From: DASRBN01 sp035294305
GTDB taxonomy: Bacteria; Chloroflexota; Ktedonobacteria; Ktedonobacterales; Ktedonobacteraceae
Assembly (NCBI GenBank): GCA_035294305.1
Contig: DATGLD010000041.1
Span: 62,001-126,000 of the forward strand
DNA length: 64,000 bases
Reading direction: 5' to 3'
Shown here piece by piece: positions 26,147-34,805 of this stretch. Numbering within the stretch: position 1 is the stretch's first letter; each line of letters opens with the position of its first letter. The notes under the pieces were generated by a model, which was not told the origin of the DNA, made no database searches, and saw only the letters and a program-made list of their open reading frames with translations. Both the position numbers and the translations under genes were made by a program.

Positions 26147-27736
26147 ATGTTAGAAATTATCCAGGATTCGCAGCAACACCCCCATGAACCTGGAAGAGGC
26201 ATGCGCGGGTTTATGGTATGGTTAAAAGGGCCTCGACCGCTTGGAAGCAAGCTCGCGCAGTGGAATGCGCTGGTGCTGTTCATCGCGCTGGCCTTGATCG
26301 AGCTGGTGGTCTATCAGCTTGTCATCTATACGGTCATAGCTAACCTGGATGGGCAACTCAATGCTGAGGGAAGAAGAATTGAGGCAAAGGCCCAACAATG
26401 GACGGCGACCGGTCAACCATCCGATATGGCATTTTTGAACCAGCTAGTGCAGGACAAACCGATCAATGAATTTTCTACAGTCTCCCTTTCTATTAAGATA
26501 TACGACGCGCGCACAGGTCGCCTGCTGGCCCTGTCACCCTATCTCAGCCAGGTGCTGCTGCCGCTGAACCAGGTCGATTTTAGATCAGCGCTACAAGGAC
26601 ATCATATTACCAGTAGCATGAGCGATAAGAGTGGAAACCAGGCACATATTCTGGTGCTGCCTTTATATGATAAAACGTCGAAGCTGGTCGCCGTGGCCCA
26701 GCTGGTTCAATCATTACAAATTGTCCAACAACTACAGTTGACACTCGGGATAATACTCGGAGCGGGGGGTATTATGGCAACCGCTATCGCCTATGTGGTT
26801 GGCCTGATGTTAACGAGAAGAGAGTTGCGACCCCTGCGCCTGCTCATCAGCACGATGCAGCGCCTGGATGCACAGCGTTTAGACGAGGTGCGTTACCATC
26901 CTCGCATTCTGACCATCGAGGTGATACAGCTGACCGAGGCTTTCAACGCGATGCTTGACCGCCTGCAAGCAAGTTTTGCCCTGCAAAGAAACTTCATCGC
27001 GAACATCTCACATGAGATGAGGACGCCCTTAACCGCCATTCTGGGGCAGGTGGATGTGATGCTGATCGATCCTGAACTAAAAGACGGCACGCGGCAGTAT
27101 TTGCAGGATATTCGCACCGAATTAAGGCGAATCTCTCACCTGATAACCAACCTGCTGACCTCAGCGCGTGAAGAAGCGGGTATGCCGCCGCAGCCTTTTG
27201 TGCATGGCGTCCAGATGGTTGAACTGGATTCGCTGGTGGTAGATGTCCTGCGCGAGGCCAGTTTCCTCTATCACAGGCGCGAGCAGTCGGGCAAGGATCT
27301 TGTGCGTATTGGTGAACTCGAACAAATACAGCTTCCTGGCGATGCCGATTTGCTCAAGCAGTTATTACTTAACCTGGTAGATAATGCCATCACCTACTCT
27401 GCACCGGTGGGGCACGTTTCCGTTTCATTGACACGGAAGCCACCTACTTTGCCTTTTCCAGGCGAGGAAATAACAAGAAGCCAGGTTGAATGGGCTGTTC
27501 TCACTATCTGTAATAGCGGGCCTGGCATCACCCCGGAGGAGTTGCCGCACATCTTCGAACGTTACTACCGGTCCAGGAAAATAGAAAAAAGCGGCGAAAT
27601 GGGTGCTGGTCTGGGCCTCTCTATTGTAAAAATGATTGCTGAGGCTCATGGGGGCTATATCACCGTAGAGAGCGAACCCGGGAAAGAAACATGCTTCTAT
27701 GTCTGGCTACCCACCAGCCATGTCCTTCACCAGTAG
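26147..27736 (+). CDS. Membrane sensor histidine kinase
   Basis: 529 residues from the ATG at 26147, with GGAGG six bases upstream. Two membrane helices (near 45-65 and 200-220) flank an extracytoplasmic sensor of about 130 residues with no domain I recognise. A HAMP-like segment follows, then the H-box NISHEMRTPLTAIL, the N-box LLLNLVDNAITYS, G1 NSGPGI and G2 GAGLGLSIVKMIAEAHGG. The first G1 residue is Asn rather than Asp, a variant found in other kinases. Partner of the OmpR-type regulator just upstream. A hairpin terminator follows the stop. Confidence 0.92.
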   Translation: MLEIIQDSQQHPHEPGRGMRGFMVWLKGPRPLGSKLAQWNALVLFIALALIELVVYQLVIYTVIANLDGQLNAEGRRIEAKAQQWTATGQPSDMAFLNQLVQDKPINEFSTVSLSIKIYDARTGRLLALSPYLSQVLLPLNQVDFRSALQGHHITSSMSDKSGNQAHILVLPLYDKTSKLVAVAQLVQSLQIVQQLQLTLGIILGAGGIMATAIAYVVGLMLTRRELRPLRLLISTMQRLDAQRLDEVRYHPRILTIEVIQLTEAFNAMLDRLQASFALQRNFIANISHEMRTPLTAILGQVDVMLIDPELKDGTRQYLQDIRTELRRISHLITNLLTSAREEAGMPPQPFVHGVQMVELDSLVVDVLREASFLYHRREQSGKDLVRIGELEQIQLPGDADLLKQLLLNLVDNAITYSAPVGHVSVSLTRKPPTLPFPGEEITRSQVEWAVLTICNSGPGITPEELPHIFERYYRSRKIEKSGEMGAGLGLSIVKMIAEAHGGYITVESEPGKETCFYVWLPTSHVLHQ

Positions 27737-27739
27737 GGG

Positions 27740-27784
27740 GACTGCCGTAGGGACAGGGCCTGTCCCTACGGCAGTCTCTTATCA
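27740..27784 (+). terminator. Hairpin terminator after the histidine kinase, built from family-B sequence
   Basis: GACTGCCGTAGGGACAGG at 27740-27757 and its exact reverse complement at 27759-27776, followed by TCTCTTATCATTTT. The stem contains the family-B words GGGACAGG and CCTGTCCCTAC, suggesting an interspersed repeat acting as terminator. Confidence 0.7.
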
Positions 27785-27907
27785 TTTTCTAATCCTGCTT
27801 TTACAAAGCATTTACTTGTTGCTGGTAAGCTAAGAATAGGGATCAGCAAGAGCGTAGAAATAAGGCAGACCTAGAAGCTAAACCTTTTCTCCTCCTCTCT
27901 AGTCGTT

Positions 27908-27948
27908 GTATAGTGTGATAGAGTACTCGTCGCTCTATCACACTATAC
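27908..27948. promoter_or_regulatory. Perfect 16-bp hairpin or operator-like palindrome
   Basis: GTATAGTGTGATAGAG and CTCTATCACACTATAC flank a nine-base loop. No T-run follows on either strand, so it is not a standard terminator. It could be an operator, an attenuator stem or an inserted palindrome. Confidence 0.45.
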
Positions 27949-28484
27949 ACTTTGGCTCCAGCGTTATCCTGACTCTTCATTCTTCAGAAAGATTGGAGAA
28001 GGCTCTCTCCCGGTGCCATCAATCTAGCCCCTACCCTCCCCACAGCATGATGGTTCGAAAATCCGGGCCTTATCATTTTCTAAGTAGCGCCTAAGAAGCC
28101 TCTAACCTGAATTTTACCATGCCTTAACCTCGATGGGCTAATCTAGAAATATATGGGCATGCTGGTCTGGTCACGCCAAAGCGGTTTCGCATCGCAACAA
28201 AAACTTCGCAGAGTTGTTTGTAGAAGCACATATATTTAAAATGGAGCTCTTCTACTATTTCTAACTGTAGAGTATCAATTTCCTCTGTTTGAACGTGACC
28301 GAATCAGGTAGGAATACTGCGGGCCGGTGTTACCTGGCTATCTGGCCACTTGCTGCGACCTTTTTGGTTTTTTAAACGTAACCGAGGTAGGTACGAAAAC
28401 GCGTGAGAACAGGATCAGTTGCCAGATTTGGGCATTCCATCATGATGCAGTGAGACTATCAGGAGCGAGATTTTGCGTGTCCCA

Positions 28485-28512
28485 GGACAGGCAGCAGGCA
28501 CTGTCCCTACAG
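28485..28512. repeat. Family-B short palindrome
   Basis: GGACAGGCAGCAGGCACTGT followed by CCCTACAG, about 35 bases before the TPP enzyme start, within its probable leader. Confidence 0.55.
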
Positions 28513-28545
28513 CATGTTGCTTCTAACAGAAAGGAAAAAGTATCC

Positions 28546-30336
28546 ATGGCAGAAAAAGTCAGTGATTTTTTATTACAACGTCTCTCGGAATGGGGCGTGA
28601 AGCGTATTTTCGGCTATCCCGGAGATGGCATTCTAGGCATCCTGGGCGCTTTGGAGCGTAACAAAGACCTGTTCGAATTTGTGCAGGTGCGTCACGAAGA
28701 GATGGCCGCATTTATGGCCAGCGCGCACGCGAAGTATACGGGCGAAGTAGGCGTTTGTATGGCAACTTCGGGGCCAGGAGCAATTCACCTCTTGAATGGC
28801 CTCTACGATGCCAAGATGGATCACCAGCCGGTGCTTGCCATCGTCGGTCAATCCGCGCGATCCGCTCTTGGTGGCAACTACCAGCAGGAAGTCGATCTGA
28901 TGAGCCTGTTCAAAGACGTAGCAGGTGAGTATGTGCATACCTGTACGGATGCTGTGCAGATGCGGCAACTGGTCGACCGCGCGATGCGCATTGCGATAGC
29001 GGAGCGCACGGTGACCTGCATTATCATGCCAAAAGATGTACAGGACCTGGATGCCAAGAAGAAGCCGCCGCATGTACATAATTCAGTGCATACGGGCATT
29101 GGTTATTCCGCCCCCTACATCATCCCTACCAAGGAAGACTTGCAGAAAGCCGCCGATATCCTCAATGAGGGCAAAAAAGTTGCTTTCCTGGTTGGAGCGG
29201 GTGCCAAACACGCTACAGACGAGATCGTTGAAGTGGCAGACTTGCTTGGCTGCGGCGTCGCCAAGGCCTTGCTCGGCAAAGAGGCGGTGCCCGATACGTT
29301 GCCATTCGTGACCGGCGGCCTCGGCCTGCTCGGAACGACGCCCAGTTGGAACATGATGATGGACTGTGACACACTACTAATGGTCGGCTCCAACTTTCCT
29401 TACGCCGAGTTCTTACCGAAGGAGGGGCAGGCACGTGGTATCCAGATCGATATTGATGGGCGACTGGTTGGCATTCGCTATCCGATGGAACTAAATTTGA
29501 TTGGCGATAGCAAGCAGTCGCTGCGCGCGCTGATTCCCCTGCTGAAGCGCAAAACTGACCGGTCGTGGCGCGAGAAGATCGAAGCAGACATTCGCGACTG
29601 GTGGAAAGTGGTTGAGGCGCGCGCCAAAGAGAGCGCGAACCCTATCAACCCGGAATACGTGGCCTGGGAACTGTCGCCGCGCCTGCCCGATAACTGCATT
29701 GTCAGCGCGGACTCCGGCACGACGGCCAACTGGTATGGGCGCACAATGAAGTTCCGTAGAGGGATGAAAGGCTCGGTATCGGGCAGCCTGGCCTCGATGG
29801 GCGCGGCTGTTCCCTATGCCATCGCCGCCAAATTTGCCTATCCTGAGCGAGTTTCCATCTGCTTCACCGGTGATGGCGCGATGCAGATGAACGGCCTGAA
29901 TGAATTGATCACAGTTGAGAAGTACTGGAAGAATTGGAGCGACCCACGCATCATCTTCATTGTGCTGAACAACAGAGACCTCAACCAGGTGACATGGGAA
30001 CTGCGTATCGAGGGCGGCGATCCCCGGTTGCCGCTGACACAGGCTATTCCCGACTTCCCATACGCCTCCTTCGCGGACTCTCTAGGGCTGAAGGGTATTC
30101 GTGTAGACAAGCCGGAAGATGTGGGGCCGGCGCTTGACGAGGCGCTTGCTTCCAGTCGCCCTGTCGTGCTTGATGTATATACTGATCCCAACGTGCCCAC
30201 GCTGCCGCCGCATATCACATTCCAGCAGGCGAAGAACTACAGTACAGCGTTGCTGAAAGGTGACCCCGAAGAGGGACCGATCATTGTGGAGTCTGTCAAG
30301 AGTGTAGTCGAGGGCATTATGCCCCATAAAGGTTAG
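28546..30336 (+). CDS. Thiamine-pyrophosphate enzyme (pyruvate oxidase / acetolactate synthase family)
   Basis: 596 residues from the ATG at 28546, after AAGGAAAAAG. The N-terminal PYR domain has the conserved VRHEEMAAFMA with the activating Glu. A central FAD/nucleotide-type domain follows (GAGAKHATDEI), and the C-terminal PP domain carries the TPP motif GDGAMQMNGLNEL..LNNRD. This is closest to pyruvate oxidase or similar decarboxylases acting on 2-oxo acids. It opens a run of co-directional genes; the next gene begins six bases after its stop. The substrate is unproven, and an oxo-acid made by the neighbouring dehydratase-like enzyme is one possibility. Confidence 0.82.
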   Translation: MAEKVSDFLLQRLSEWGVKRIFGYPGDGILGILGALERNKDLFEFVQVRHEEMAAFMASAHAKYTGEVGVCMATSGPGAIHLLNGLYDAKMDHQPVLAIVGQSARSALGGNYQQEVDLMSLFKDVAGEYVHTCTDAVQMRQLVDRAMRIAIAERTVTCIIMPKDVQDLDAKKKPPHVHNSVHTGIGYSAPYIIPTKEDLQKAADILNEGKKVAFLVGAGAKHATDEIVEVADLLGCGVAKALLGKEAVPDTLPFVTGGLGLLGTTPSWNMMMDCDTLLMVGSNFPYAEFLPKEGQARGIQIDIDGRLVGIRYPMELNLIGDSKQSLRALIPLLKRKTDRSWREKIEADIRDWWKVVEARAKESANPINPEYVAWELSPRLPDNCIVSADSGTTANWYGRTMKFRRGMKGSVSGSLASMGAAVPYAIAAKFAYPERVSICFTGDGAMQMNGLNELITVEKYWKNWSDPRIIFIVLNNRDLNQVTWELRIEGGDPRLPLTQAIPDFPYASFADSLGLKGIRVDKPEDVGPALDEALASSRPVVLDVYTDPNVPTLPPHITFQQAKNYSTALLKGDPEEGPIIVESVKSVVEGIMPHKG

Positions 30337-30342
30337 GCGAAA

Positions 30343-31464
30343 ATGACAGGCACACGATTTGGCAACAACGGAGTTCCCATCGAGCAACTTGATGTTTCCG
30401 CTTATAAAGTGCCGACCGATTCTCCCGAATCGGACGGCACGATCAAGTGGGATAGCACGACGCTGGTGCTGGTTGAAATAACCGCTGATGGGAAAAAGAG
30501 CGTCGGGTATTCTTACGCCGATACCGCGACGGCAAGACTGGTGAAGGATGTACTGGCGCCTATCGTGCTACAACGCGACGCCATGTCTATTCCCGGAATC
30601 TGGTTTGACATGGTGCATGCCATTCGCAATCTTGGACGTCCGGGTATCAGCTCAATGGCGATTTCGGCGGTCGATAACTCATTGTGGGATTTGAAGGCAC
30701 GCCTGCTTGATCTACCGCTGGTGACGCTGCTAGGGCAGAGACGCGAGTGCGCGGCAGTGTACGGCAGTGGCGGGTTTACATCTTATTCGAAGCAACAGCT
30801 ACAGAGCCAGCTGAGCGGCTGGGTGGAGATGGGCATTCCACGCGTGAAAATGAAGATTGGCAGAGACCCAGATGCTGACCCCAGGCGCGTAGCCGAGGCC
30901 CGTGAGGCGATTGGACCCGACACCGAACTGTTCGTCGACGCGAATGGAGCCTACAGCCGCAAAGAGGCGCTGGCTTTCGCGGAACTATTCGCCGCCGAAT
31001 ACGGGGTAACGTGGTTCGAGGAGCCGGTCTCCTCGGATGATCTGGAGGGATTGCGCCTGATTCGCGACCGCGCGCCTGCCGGCATGGATATTGCCGCCGG
31101 AGAATATGGCTATGATCTGTGGTACTTCCGGCGCATGCTAGAAGCCGGAGCGGTGGACGTGCTGCAGGCGGACGCCACACGCTGCGCCGGTATCACCGGC
31201 TTCATGCGAACCGACGCCCTGGTGGAATCGCGTTCGATGCAGCTTTCGGCGCATTGCGGGCCATCGATCCACGCCCATCCATGCTGCGCCATCAACTCGT
31301 ACCGGCACCTGGAATACTTCCATGACCATGCGCGAATCGAGCATATGCTTTTCGATGGGGCACTGACGCCTGTCAGGGGTGCATTGTGGCCTGATTTATC
31401 GCGACCCGGCCTGGGGCTGGAGTTCAAGCACGCGGACGCGGAGAAGTATAGGGTGGCTTTTTAA
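30343..31464 (+). CDS. Enolase-superfamily (mandelate racemase / sugar-acid dehydratase-like) enzyme
   Basis: 373 residues. Superfamily features are clear: the KxK base motif in PRVKMKIGRD, the metal ligand Asp in LFVDANGAYS, the Glu in WFEEPVSSDD, then a third acid around AAGEYGYD and a His-containing strand LSAHCGPS. Members abstract a proton alpha to a carboxylate (racemases, aldonate dehydratases). A dehydratase would make a 2-keto-3-deoxy acid, a fitting substrate for the TPP enzyme encoded six bases upstream, but this is inference. A gap of about 140 bases separates it from the FAD/Fe-S gene. Confidence 0.83.
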   Translation: MTGTRFGNNGVPIEQLDVSAYKVPTDSPESDGTIKWDSTTLVLVEITADGKKSVGYSYADTATARLVKDVLAPIVLQRDAMSIPGIWFDMVHAIRNLGRPGISSMAISAVDNSLWDLKARLLDLPLVTLLGQRRECAAVYGSGGFTSYSKQQLQSQLSGWVEMGIPRVKMKIGRDPDADPRRVAEAREAIGPDTELFVDANGAYSRKEALAFAELFAAEYGVTWFEEPVSSDDLEGLRLIRDRAPAGMDIAAGEYGYDLWYFRRMLEAGAVDVLQADATRCAGITGFMRTDALVESRSMQLSAHCGPSIHAHPCCAINSYRHLEYFHDHARIEHMLFDGALTPVRGALWPDLSRPGLGLEFKHADAEKYRVAF

Positions 31465-31606
31465 GAGAGATGCGGTTGCTCAAATCGGTGATAATGGAAA
31501 TGGCCTGTAGAGCCATTTCCCGTCACCCGGTTGTCAAAAAGCATCACCGGCCTCAAGCCAATGCACATGCTGATCCCAAATATTTATCCCTTGAAGGATT
31601 TTGCCA

Positions 31607-34600
31607 ATGAAACAAGAAGTCGTCGCAAACGAGAACATCAACACGCATCTCAAAAATAGCAATGTGCGTGGCGGGCAGATGGCTGTCTCGGTAATAGATG
31701 TCAGTGGCCTGGAACGCGATTTGCGTGGAACTGTCAGCGGAGAGGTTCGTTTTGATGATGGCAGCCGGGCGATGTATTCAACCGACGCCTCGAACTATCG
31801 CCAGGTGCCGATAGGTGTTGTGATTCCCAGGAATGTGGATGATGTCATCAAAACTGTAGCGATCTGTCATCGCTACGGCGCCCCCATTTTTTCACGCGGT
31901 GGCGGGACAAGTCTGGCCGGGCAGTGCTGCAACGTCGCCGTGGTCATCGACATGTCCAAGTATATGAACAGGGTGATTGAGATAGACCCGGGCAAAAAGC
32001 AGGCGCGCGTACAGCCGGGCACTATCCTCGACGATTTGCGGCATCAAGCAGAGCATTACAAACTGACCTTCGGGCCAGACCCGGCCACGCATAATCACTG
32101 CACCCTGGGCGGCATGATCGGTAACGACTCCTGTGGAACACATTCTGTGATGGCGGGAAAGACGGTCGACAACATCGACGAACTCGATATCCTCACCTAC
32201 GATGGCCTGCGCATGCGTGTGGGTAAGACGAGCGACGAGGAGCTCGAACGCATCATCTCGGAGGGCGGAAGGCGGGGCGAGATTTATGCTCGCCTCAAGG
32301 ATTTGCGCGACAAATACGCCGATCTGATCCGGGAGCGTTTTCCCAAAATACCGCGCCGCGTCTCAGGCTACAATCTCGATCAACTGCTGCCCGAAAACGG
32401 CTTCAATGTGGCCGGGGCGCTGGTTGGAACGGAAAGCACCTGCGTTACTGTGCTGGAGGCAAAGGCGCGCCTGGTAAATAGTCCCCCGGCGCGCGTGCTG
32501 CTTGTGCTCGGCTATCCAGATGTCTATAGCGCCACCGATCATATCATGGAAATCCTGGCGCATAAGCCCATCGCTCTGGAGGGCATGGATGGGTTGATGA
32601 TCGAGGATGCCAAAAAGAAGAACCTGCTCCCCGGCGATGTTTCGCTCCTGCCCTCTGGAGGTGGCTGGCTGCTGGTCGAGTTTGGCCGCGATACGATTCA
32701 GGAGGCTCGTAACCAGGCCAACGGGTTGATGGAGGAACTGAAGAAGAAAAATAACGCGCCCGATATGAAGCTCTTCGACAAACGCGAGGACGAAGAGAAA
32801 ATCTGGCTGGTGCGCGAGTCGGCGCTGGGGGCAACCGGGCGCGTGCCAGGTGAGAAAGATAGCTGGCCGGGTTGGGAAGATTCGGCCGTTCCGCTCGATA
32901 AAGTAGGCGATTACTTACGTGATTTGCGCGATCTGCTGAAGCGCTACGATTATCGCTGGGCTTTCTATGGACACTTCGGACAGGGCTGCATCCATACGCG
33001 CATCAGTTTCGATCTGGAAACCGGCGAGGGCATCGCTAAGTTCCGGTCGTTTATGAACGAGGCGGCAGACCTGGTTGTCAAATACGGAGGCTCGCTTTCC
33101 GGCGAACACGGCGATGGCCAGGCGCGCGCCGAACTACTGCCGAAAATGTATGGCGATGAACTCGTCCAGGCGTTCCGCGAATTTAAGTCCATATGGGATC
33201 CGGAGTGGAAGATGAATCCGGGGAAGATGGTCAACGCATACCGCATGGACGAAAACCTACGATTGCGCGACTTTCATCAATTACCCACGGTCACAACTCA
33301 TTTCAAGTTCCCTGAGGACGGCAGCTTCGCGCGGGCCACAACACGCTGCATCGGCGTGGGCAAATGCCGCAGGATAAGCGGAGGTACCATGTGCCCCAGT
33401 TTCATGGTGACACGCGAGGAGGCCGATACAACACGCGGGCGCGCGCGCTTGCTCTTTGAGATGTTGCAAGGCAGTTCTTATCCAGATCGCCAACGCCGCT
33501 CGTCCGCGGCTACTGCTTCGCAGTCAGGCGATCTGAGAAGCAATCCTCTGGAAGAAGGCTGGCACAGCGAGGCGGTGAAAGATGCGCTTGATCTCTGCCT
33601 GGCGTGCAAGGGCTGCAAGGGTGATTGCCCGGTCAATGTTGATATGGCGACGTACAAGGCGGAATTTCTCTCGCACTATTACGAGGGAAAGCTAAGGCCC
33701 CTTTCGGGCTATTCGATGGGCCTGATCTACCGGTGGGCAGGGCTGGCGGCTTTCGCGCCGGAGGTGGTCAATTTCTTCACGCAGGCGCCCATTCTGAGCA
33801 ACATTGTCAAAGCTCTGGGCGGCATTTCGCAGAAGCGCAGCATGCCCAAATTCGCTCCCATGACATTCAAACAGTGGTTCAGGCAGCACGAACCTAAAAA
33901 CGTAGGGCAACAGCAGGTATTGCTCTGGCCCGATACATTCAATAATCATTTTCATCCAGAGACCGCTATCGCCGCCGTCGAGGTGCTTGAAGCGGCAGGT
34001 TACCAGGTGATAGTGCCTGAACAATCGCTGTGCTGCGGTCGCCCGCTCTATGATTTCGGCTTCCTTGACCTGGCGCAAGACCTGCTGCGGCAAATACTCG
34101 ATACGCTGCGGCCACAGATTCGCGCCGGTATGTCTATCATTGGTCTGGAACCAAGCTGCGTTTCCGTTTTTCGCGACGAACTGGTCAACCTCTTCCCTGA
34201 TGACGAGGATGCGAAGCGGCTTTCCCAGCAATCGTTCCTGCTGAGCGAATTTCTAAACAGGAAAGCGGAGCATTACCGGCCACCAAAGCTGAATCGCAAA
34301 GCCGTCGTGCACGGCCATTGCCACCACAAGGCCATTATGGAGATGAATGACGAGGAGGCGCTGCTATCGAAGATTGGCCTTGATTTCCACGTGCTGGACT
34401 CCGGCTGCTGCGGCATGGCGGGCGCCTTCGGCTTTGAGAAAAGTCACTATGATGTCTCCATCAAGGCTGGCGAGCGCGTGCTGCTTCCCGCCGTCCGGGA
34501 CGCCGGTAAGGAGACACTGATCATTGCCGACGGCTTTAGCTGCCGCGAGCAGATCGAGCAGTGTACAGATCGTAAGGCGCTGCACGTGGCCCAGGTCTTG

Positions 34601-34783
34601 AAGATGGCGATGGATAAGGAGAAGGGCGAATTTGTAGGGCGCACCTACCCAGAAGAGGAGTTTACGAAGAGCCCCTCGTCGCCACTGTCAAAAATACGCG
34701 CTGCCGCTTTCATTGGAGGTGGAGTGATGCTGGTGGGAGGCGTAGGAGTGTGGATGTGGAAGCTATTACAGGGAGATCGCTAG
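31607..34783 (+). CDS. FAD-linked oxidase fused to Fe-S/CCG reductase with C-terminal membrane anchor
   Basis: 1058 residues. The ATG at 31607 has AAGGAT seven bases upstream. N-terminal FAD-binding-4 domain (FSRGGGTSLAGQ, then DSCGTHSVMAGKT), FAD-oxidase C-terminal domain (GHFGQGCIHTRI, GEHGDGQAR), two ferredoxin-type clusters (from about Cys581 and CLACKGCKGDCP from 664), and two CCG domains (CCGRPLYDFGF; GCCGMAGAFGFE). This is the D-lactate/glycolate-type dehydrogenase plan with its iron-sulfur partner in one chain. The last ~25 residues (FIGGGVMLVGGVGVWMWKLL) are one membrane helix, absent from most homologues, tying the enzyme to the membrane and probably to quinone. It is followed closely by the duplicated membrane protein. 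Confidence 0.88.
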   Translation: MKQEVVANENINTHLKNSNVRGGQMAVSVIDVSGLERDLRGTVSGEVRFDDGSRAMYSTDASNYRQVPIGVVIPRNVDDVIKTVAICHRYGAPIFSRGGGTSLAGQCCNVAVVIDMSKYMNRVIEIDPGKKQARVQPGTILDDLRHQAEHYKLTFGPDPATHNHCTLGGMIGNDSCGTHSVMAGKTVDNIDELDILTYDGLRMRVGKTSDEELERIISEGGRRGEIYARLKDLRDKYADLIRERFPKIPRRVSGYNLDQLLPENGFNVAGALVGTESTCVTVLEAKARLVNSPPARVLLVLGYPDVYSATDHIMEILAHKPIALEGMDGLMIEDAKKKNLLPGDVSLLPSGGGWLLVEFGRDTIQEARNQANGLMEELKKKNNAPDMKLFDKREDEEKIWLVRESALGATGRVPGEKDSWPGWEDSAVPLDKVGDYLRDLRDLLKRYDYRWAFYGHFGQGCIHTRISFDLETGEGIAKFRSFMNEAADLVVKYGGSLSGEHGDGQARAELLPKMYGDELVQAFREFKSIWDPEWKMNPGKMVNAYRMDENLRLRDFHQLPTVTTHFKFPEDGSFARATTRCIGVGKCRRISGGTMCPSFMVTREEADTTRGRARLLFEMLQGSSYPDRQRRSSAATASQSGDLRSNPLEEGWHSEAVKDALDLCLACKGCKGDCPVNVDMATYKAEFLSHYYEGKLRPLSGYSMGLIYRWAGLAAFAPEVVNFFTQAPILSNIVKALGGISQKRSMPKFAPMTFKQWFRQHEPKNVGQQQVLLWPDTFNNHFHPETAIAAVEVLEAAGYQVIVPEQSLCCGRPLYDFGFLDLAQDLLRQILDTLRPQIRAGMSIIGLEPSCVSVFRDELVNLFPDDEDAKRLSQQSFLLSEFLNRKAEHYRPPKLNRKAVVHGHCHHKAIMEMNDEEALLSKIGLDFHVLDSGCCGMAGAFGFEKSHYDVSIKAGERVLLPAVRDAGKETLIIADGFSCREQIEQCTDRKALHVAQVLKMAMDKEKGEFVGRTYPEEEFTKSPSSPLSKIRAAAFIGGGVMLVGGVGVWMWKLLQGDR

Positions 34784-34805
34784 ATAGAGGAAAAGGAAAA
34801 GCACC

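Larger units (their letters stand above)
27785..28545. other. Long intergenic gap before the TPP enzyme gene
   Basis: About 760 bases between the kinase terminator and the start of the oxidoreductase cluster. It contains the 16-bp hairpin at 27908-27948 and a family-B unit at 28485-28512. The TPP enzyme frame stays open back to 28327, but its first ~73 codons show no family similarity. I see no RNA gene or other credible ORF. The cluster promoter probably lies here. Confidence 0.5.

Noticed and set aside
27906..28094. A 62-codon plus-strand ORF
   Set aside because: It starts inside a perfect hairpin and has no SD or recognisable protein features.
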